Source: CAYSYY01 sp964576115 [NCBI: uncultured Gemmatimonadota bacterium]
GTDB taxonomy: Bacteria; Blakebacterota; Blakebacteria; Blakebacterales
NCBI GenBank assembly: GCA_964576115.1
Contig: CAZNUA010000003.1
Span: 81,394-136,009 of the forward strand
Direction of reading: 5' to 3'
Length of the DNA stretch: 54,616 bases
Shown here: positions 50,846 through 54,616 of the stretch, piece after piece
Layout of the letters: every line of letters starts with the position of its first letter
How positions within the stretch are numbered: the first letter of the stretch is position 1
Program-made: the position numbers and the translations under genes
Notes under the pieces: model-generated
The model's database searches: none
What the model was told of the DNA's origin: nothing
The model's input: the letters and a program-made list of their open reading frames with translations, nothing else

Positions 50846-52534
50846 ATGGGGATCCCGATCACCGACAGAGGCGGCGACGTCAGGATCTACGGCGAAGGTT
50901 CGCCGGGAGGCAAGGGGACCGGCCTGGCCCTGATCAACGCCTGTTCGATCCCCGAAGCGGAGAAGATCCCGACCCGGGTTCTGAGCACGGCTTTCTTCGA
51001 CCGCTACCGCGATCGCGACGGATCCATTGCAACCGAAGACGAAGAGGTCATCGCCGCTATCCTGGCCGACCTGGGCCCCGTTCCAGTCGGCGTGCGCAGC
51101 TCGGCCACCGACGAGGCCGGGGGCGAGGAGGGGGGACGGGATCAGCTCCACGCCGGGGAATATCTCTCCTACATGCTGCCCAACAACCATCCCGATCCAG
51201 GGGTGCGCCTGGGCCAGGTCCGCCGGGCGGTCGAACTCATCTACACCGACTTCATCACCCGCCGGGGCCCGGTAAGTGCCGAAAAGATGGCCATCCTGAT
51301 CAATCCCATCCCCGGCATCACCGATGAAACCGACGCCGGTCCCTGCTACTACCCCTGTGTTTCGGGGGTGGCCAACTCGTTTTTTCCCTACGCCCTGAAG
51401 ACCCAGGATCCCGCCGATGGCTTCGCCCGGATCGCCTTCGGGCACGGCTATGCCACCATCCTCGATGATTTCCCGATCATCTCAATGGCCACCATCCGGG
51501 AGCCGGTGCCGCTCAAACTGATGCAGAGCGGAAACCGCCAGCAGCGGTTCTACGCCCTGAACCTGTCCCGGAACACCGATCTGGGCGGGGACGAACTCGA
51601 GACCATGGAAATCCTGCACACCCGTTTCGCCGGCCAACGCCTGCTCGATGTGCTCGGGGTCGAGAACCACAGGGTCACCATGGAGAATCTGATCCAGGAG
51701 GACCGCTTTGCCTTCCGGACCCGGCTCAACGCCATCATGGACGCCATCCGGGCCCGCATCACCCCACACTTCCAGATCGAGTTCGTCTTCAACCTGAATC
51801 CGGACGAACTGACCGATACAACCGGCTCAGATGCGGAGAGGGGTACTTTTCATATTGTCCAGCTCACTCTGCTGCCCGAACTGCGCCACGATGCGGTCCG
51901 TATCCCCGAGGAGTCCGGGCGGGTGATGCTCGATATCGCCAATTCCCAGGGCCACGGGGTCCAATCCGATATCCGGCACGCGGTGGTCATCTCACCCTTC
52001 ACCTACTCGCGCGACCGCCACGACGAGGTCCGAGCCGGGGTAGCCGAGATAAACCGCCGCCTGGAAGAAGCGGGAGAACGCTATATCCTGGTCGTGCCCG
52101 GCCGGTTGGGCACGACCAATCGCGACTGGGGGATTTATCTGGAATATCGCGAGGTCAGCGGCGCTGCGGCCATCTTCGAGTACGGGGTGGACATCGCCGG
52201 ACGGGCCGAGCCCCTGCCCGAAGAGGGGAGCCTGACCGGCGGGATTTACGGCAGCCACTTCCTGTATATGATCCAGGGCGGTTATGACGAGGATCAGAGG
52301 AGGATGCAGACCCGCATGTACGGTACCCAGGGCACCCATTTCCTGACCAACCTGGTCGCCAACAACATCATCTACGGCTTCATCGCTCCCGACGCGGACT
52401 TTCTCAATCCCTGGTTCTTCTCCGGTATCTCGCCGGGCGAGGCCCTGGCTGAACTCACCTTCCCCGCCCCGGTCACGGTCTATGCCGATTCGATCAATCA
52501 GTTCTGCAAGGTGATCGCCGATCATGACGGTTGA
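50846..52534 (+). CDS. PEP/pyruvate-binding (PPDK_N-like) domain protein, stand-alone
   Basis: A 562-residue protein with the nucleotide-binding N-terminal domain of PEP synthase/pyruvate phosphate dikinase. GSPGGKGTGLALI near residue 17 and VGVRSSATDEA near 78, followed by HAGEYLS, are the PPDK_N signatures. The phospho-histidine swivel domain and the PEP/pyruvate barrel of the real enzymes are absent. The C-terminal 250 residues look like an ATP-grasp half without recognised partners. Catalysis of pyruvate phosphorylation is therefore unlikely; nucleotide-dependent phosphotransfer or binding is possible. Its stop overlaps the receiver gene by 11 bases, so the two products very likely act together. 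Confidence 0.7.
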   Translation: MGIPITDRGGDVRIYGEGSPGGKGTGLALINACSIPEAEKIPTRVLSTAFFDRYRDRDGSIATEDEEVIAAILADLGPVPVGVRSSATDEAGGEEGGRDQLHAGEYLSYMLPNNHPDPGVRLGQVRRAVELIYTDFITRRGPVSAEKMAILINPIPGITDETDAGPCYYPCVSGVANSFFPYALKTQDPADGFARIAFGHGYATILDDFPIISMATIREPVPLKLMQSGNRQQRFYALNLSRNTDLGGDELETMEILHTRFAGQRLLDVLGVENHRVTMENLIQEDRFAFRTRLNAIMDAIRARITPHFQIEFVFNLNPDELTDTTGSDAERGTFHIVQLTLLPELRHDAVRIPEESGRVMLDIANSQGHGVQSDIRHAVVISPFTYSRDRHDEVRAGVAEINRRLEEAGERYILVVPGRLGTTNRDWGIYLEYREVSGAAAIFEYGVDIAGRAEPLPEEGSLTGGIYGSHFLYMIQGGYDEDQRRMQTRMYGTQGTHFLTNLVANNIIYGFIAPDADFLNPWFFSGISPGEALAELTFPAPVTVYADSINQFCKVIADHDG

Positions 52535-53975
52535 AGGCCTGCCGGCAGCCGACCGCACCGGGGATTTCCCCTTCGTGCCCCGGATTATCAATCCGATCAA
52601 GATCTCTCAGGCCGTCGTCTTCGCCGGCGAAACACTCATCCGTGACGCCACGGCCGGCCTGCGCGAGGAAATGCCCTGGCTCGAATCCGTAGTGCTGGCC
52701 GATCCCGCCACGGCCACGAACTTCGAAGCCGACGGCGCGGCGGTCTTCATCTTCGACGACACCGCTCTGCCCTTCGTGGATACCACCACGATCCGGGCCA
52801 ACAACCCGCAGGCCGCGATCGTCCTGCTCTCGGCCAATCCCTTCATTCAGTGCTCCCCGCCCCGGCCGGCCGGCGAGCGCTACCCCTGGACGGCCGGGGC
52901 CGATCTCATCTTCGCCTACGACACCACCGAGCTGCTGCCCCGGATCCTCATCACCCCGGTGGTACGGGCGGCTGAAGATCTGATCAATATCCGGGCGGCA
53001 TCGGATGTGCGGCGCTTCATCTTCCTGGTCGTGGATGACGAACCGCGCTGGTTCTCCCAGTTCCTGCCGGTGCTCTACAGCATCATCGCCCAGCGGGCCT
53101 GCGTCATGGTTACCCGCACCTTCGAGCAGGCCCTGCAGTTCCTTCTGGCTGCCGAGCGCGAGGAGGATATCGCCCCGAAGACCATGCGTTCCGAAGGCCA
53201 CGCCAAGGACGTGGTTTTCCTGATCACCGACATCTTCTTCCCCCGGGGTGAAGAGCCCGAGAGCGATGCCGGTCGCGACCTGATCCGGATCGTCAACCAC
53301 CACTACCCGCGGATTCCGATCGTCATCGCTTCCAAGGCCGAGGAAGCCGAGTCCTTCCGCGATCAGGCCTTCATCCTGCCCAAAGGAGATCCGGGCTCGC
53401 TGGAGGAGCTCAACGAGTACATCCGCGATTTTTCCGGTATGGGTGACTTCCTGATCAGGGACAAACAGGGGCGGGAGCTGCACCGGTTGAAGAATATTCG
53501 CGAACTCTACGAGATCATCCTGGCCGCTGATTCCGAAGAACCCGAAGCAGGAGAACTGCGTGGTGTCATTGAAGCCTACGCCCGCAAAGACCGCTTCTCG
53601 ACCTGGCTCTACATGCACGGCTACCGCGAGCTGGCCGACATACTGCGACCCCGCCACACCAGAGGCCGGGAACTGACCACCCTCCTGAAGGAGAGCCTGC
53701 GAGCCCAGATCGAACAGCTCGAACACACCCCCCTTATCGTTGGCGAGAACCGGATCACCTCCCTGACCGATCTCCTGGACTTCCTGCGCGCCGCTTCAGA
53801 GGAGGACATTCAGCCCCTGTCGGATAATGACGTTTTCTCCAGCTGGCTCGACCGTAAGGGCTACTCCGAACTGGCCGAGCAGTTGCGCCCCATCCATGGT
53901 AGCGGCGAGGAGCTGCGGCAGCGGCTGGTGGAGGTGATCGGGAAGTGGCAGGACGGTTGCGGGGCTCCAGAGTGA
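52524..53975 (+). CDS. Double-receiver response-regulator-like protein with repeated C-terminal motif
   Basis: A 483-residue soluble protein. Residues about 25-150 look like a degenerate receiver (AAVFIFDDTALPF, AAIVLLSANPF). Residues 163-300 are a second receiver with a full phosphorylation set: D171/D172, phospho-acceptor D236 in FLITDIFF, S270 in VIAS and K287 in FILPKGDPG. A segment FLIRDKQGRELHRLKNIREL (20 residues) follows. Two copies of a 40-residue helical motif, consensus FSxWLxxxGYxELAxxLRPxH, lie near 357-391 and 437-471. No DNA-binding or enzymatic output domain is present. The related segments are known to me from fused receiver/PPDK-like proteins; here they are split over two overlapping genes. 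Confidence 0.65.
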   Translation: MTVEGLPAADRTGDFPFVPRIINPIKISQAVVFAGETLIRDATAGLREEMPWLESVVLADPATATNFEADGAAVFIFDDTALPFVDTTTIRANNPQAAIVLLSANPFIQCSPPRPAGERYPWTAGADLIFAYDTTELLPRILITPVVRAAEDLINIRAASDVRRFIFLVVDDEPRWFSQFLPVLYSIIAQRACVMVTRTFEQALQFLLAAEREEDIAPKTMRSEGHAKDVVFLITDIFFPRGEEPESDAGRDLIRIVNHHYPRIPIVIASKAEEAESFRDQAFILPKGDPGSLEELNEYIRDFSGMGDFLIRDKQGRELHRLKNIRELYEIILAADSEEPEAGELRGVIEAYARKDRFSTWLYMHGYRELADILRPRHTRGRELTTLLKESLRAQIEQLEHTPLIVGENRITSLTDLLDFLRAASEEDIQPLSDNDVFSSWLDRKGYSELAEQLRPIHGSGEELRQRLVEVIGKWQDGCGAPE

Positions 53976-54023
53976 TAATCCTGTGAGTCTGCTCTATGGA
54001 TATCAAATCCGGACGGATCTCCG

Positions 54024-54616
54024 ATGACTTCCCCTCGGAGACGCAAAGCGCGGGACCGGGACCTGCCCTCCCGGATCGCCCATTTCTCGGTCATGTTCTT
54101 CACCACCGTGGGCTGGTTGCTCGGAGCAGCCGCTCTGCATGTCTGGGGCTTCATTCACGGCTGGCAGGTACCGGTCGCGTATGCGTCGGCCATCTTTGCC
54201 CCCTTTCTGGGCAGGCTCGCCGCCCGGTTGCTGGATCGACTTCTAGGATTGACAACCGAGATTGTGTCCTCCGGTCGTGCGGCGACGGCATTGCAGGGGC
54301 ACGGTGCGGGTCAGGGCCTGCTCAAACAGGGACAATATGAGGAAGCCGCGGAGTGGTTCTCCCTGGCCCATCTGGAGAATCCCGCCGACTGGGAGGCCCA
54401 GCTGCAGGTGGTCGAGATTATGCGGACTCATCTGCAGGATCGCGATCGACTGGCAGAGGAGCTGAACCGCCTGCTCAAAGCGCCCGGTGTGCCCGATGAC
54501 ACGTGGGTGGAGGCTGCTCTCGAACTGGGCCAACTCTGGACCGACGTCGGTCGCCCCGACCGGGCAGAGAGGGTCTACCAGCACATCCTCACAACCCGGC
54601 CCGAGCACGAGCGGGC
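54024..54616 (+). CDS. Membrane-anchored TPR protein (partial, 3' end outside window)
   Basis: The open frame from the ATG at 54024 runs to the window end (197 residues). After a basic N-terminus, FSVMFFTTVGWLLGAAAL and a second hydrophobic stretch VAYASAIFAPFLGRLAARLL form a membrane hairpin. From about residue 90 tetratricopeptide-like helices follow (GLLKQGQYEEAAEWFSLAHL, 20 residues; LGQLWTDVGRPDRAERVYQH, 20 residues). It lies 48 bp after the double-receiver gene on the same strand and may be co-transcribed. The resemblance is to LapB-type tetratricopeptide scaffolds only in general form. Confidence 0.6.
   Translation, partial: MTSPRRRKARDRDLPSRIAHFSVMFFTTVGWLLGAAALHVWGFIHGWQVPVAYASAIFAPFLGRLAARLLDRLLGLTTEIVSSGRAATALQGHGAGQGLLKQGQYEEAAEWFSLAHLENPADWEAQLQVVEIMRTHLQDRDRLAEELNRLLKAPGVPDDTWVEAALELGQLWTDVGRPDRAERVYQHILTTRPEHER

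Noticed and set aside
53996-54340. A 114-residue plus-strand open frame at the window end
   Set aside because: The overlapping frame from 54024 has membrane helices and TPR repeats and stays open to the window end; this one has no features.

Overview
The window is GC-rich chromosomal DNA from a diderm bacterium, probably uncultivated. Lipoprotein and Sec signals, a beta-barrel outer-membrane protein, PadR-linked orphan FtsX/MacB permeases (ADOP type), sortilin-like propellers and secreted beta-propellers together suggest the Gemmatimonadota/Krumholzibacteriota/Acidobacteriota type of lineage. That placement is an inference from gene content. No rRNA, tRNA or CRISPR array was seen.

Region 1 (1-7433, minus strand) is a complete phosphate-starvation operon, pstS-pstC-pstA-pstB-phoU-arsC-phoB-phoR, with phoR cut by the window edge. 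A thioredoxin-type arsenate reductase sits inside it. A three-unit Pho box (7405-7433) lies upstream of pstS and abuts the start codon of a divergent GH172 (DUF2961) gene.

Region 2 (7434-17219) encodes envelope or secreted proteins: the GH172 protein, a beta-barrel protein, two beta-propellers, an ADOP permease without a PadR partner, and an exported MEMO1-like protein.

Region 3 (17220-25276) is accessory. It holds an AAA/DUF4143 ATPase read from an apparently leaderless promoter, a MazF-type toxin with an RHH antitoxin, a decayed serpin gene, two small unknown genes, a Ser/Thr kinase fused to a propeller, and a C39-like protein. A 76-bp direct repeat, the 3' end of the DUF4838 gene, flanks 5.6 kb of it. 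A second remnant, the 3' tail of an ADOP gene, sits beside the right copy.

Region 4 (25277-40764) holds a DUF4838 lipoprotein, a sortilin-like propeller, a class I glutamine amidotransferase, a second leaderless DUF4143 ATPase, an M28 peptidase with a PDZ domain, and a PadR regulator with two tandem paralogous ADOP permeases that end at a clear terminator.

Region 5 (40741-54616) is a tight plus-strand operon: exported M20 peptidase, aldehyde dehydrogenase, class III aminotransferase, hydantoinase/dihydropyrimidinase, PLP decarboxylase, Na+/alanine symporter, an unknown protein and an Asp/Glu/hydantoin racemase. It reads as amino-acid or hydantoin salvage through amine and aldehyde to acid. 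It runs on into a two-gene module, a PPDK-like PEP/pyruvate-binding protein and a double-receiver protein with a repeated helical motif, and then into a membrane TPR protein cut by the window end.
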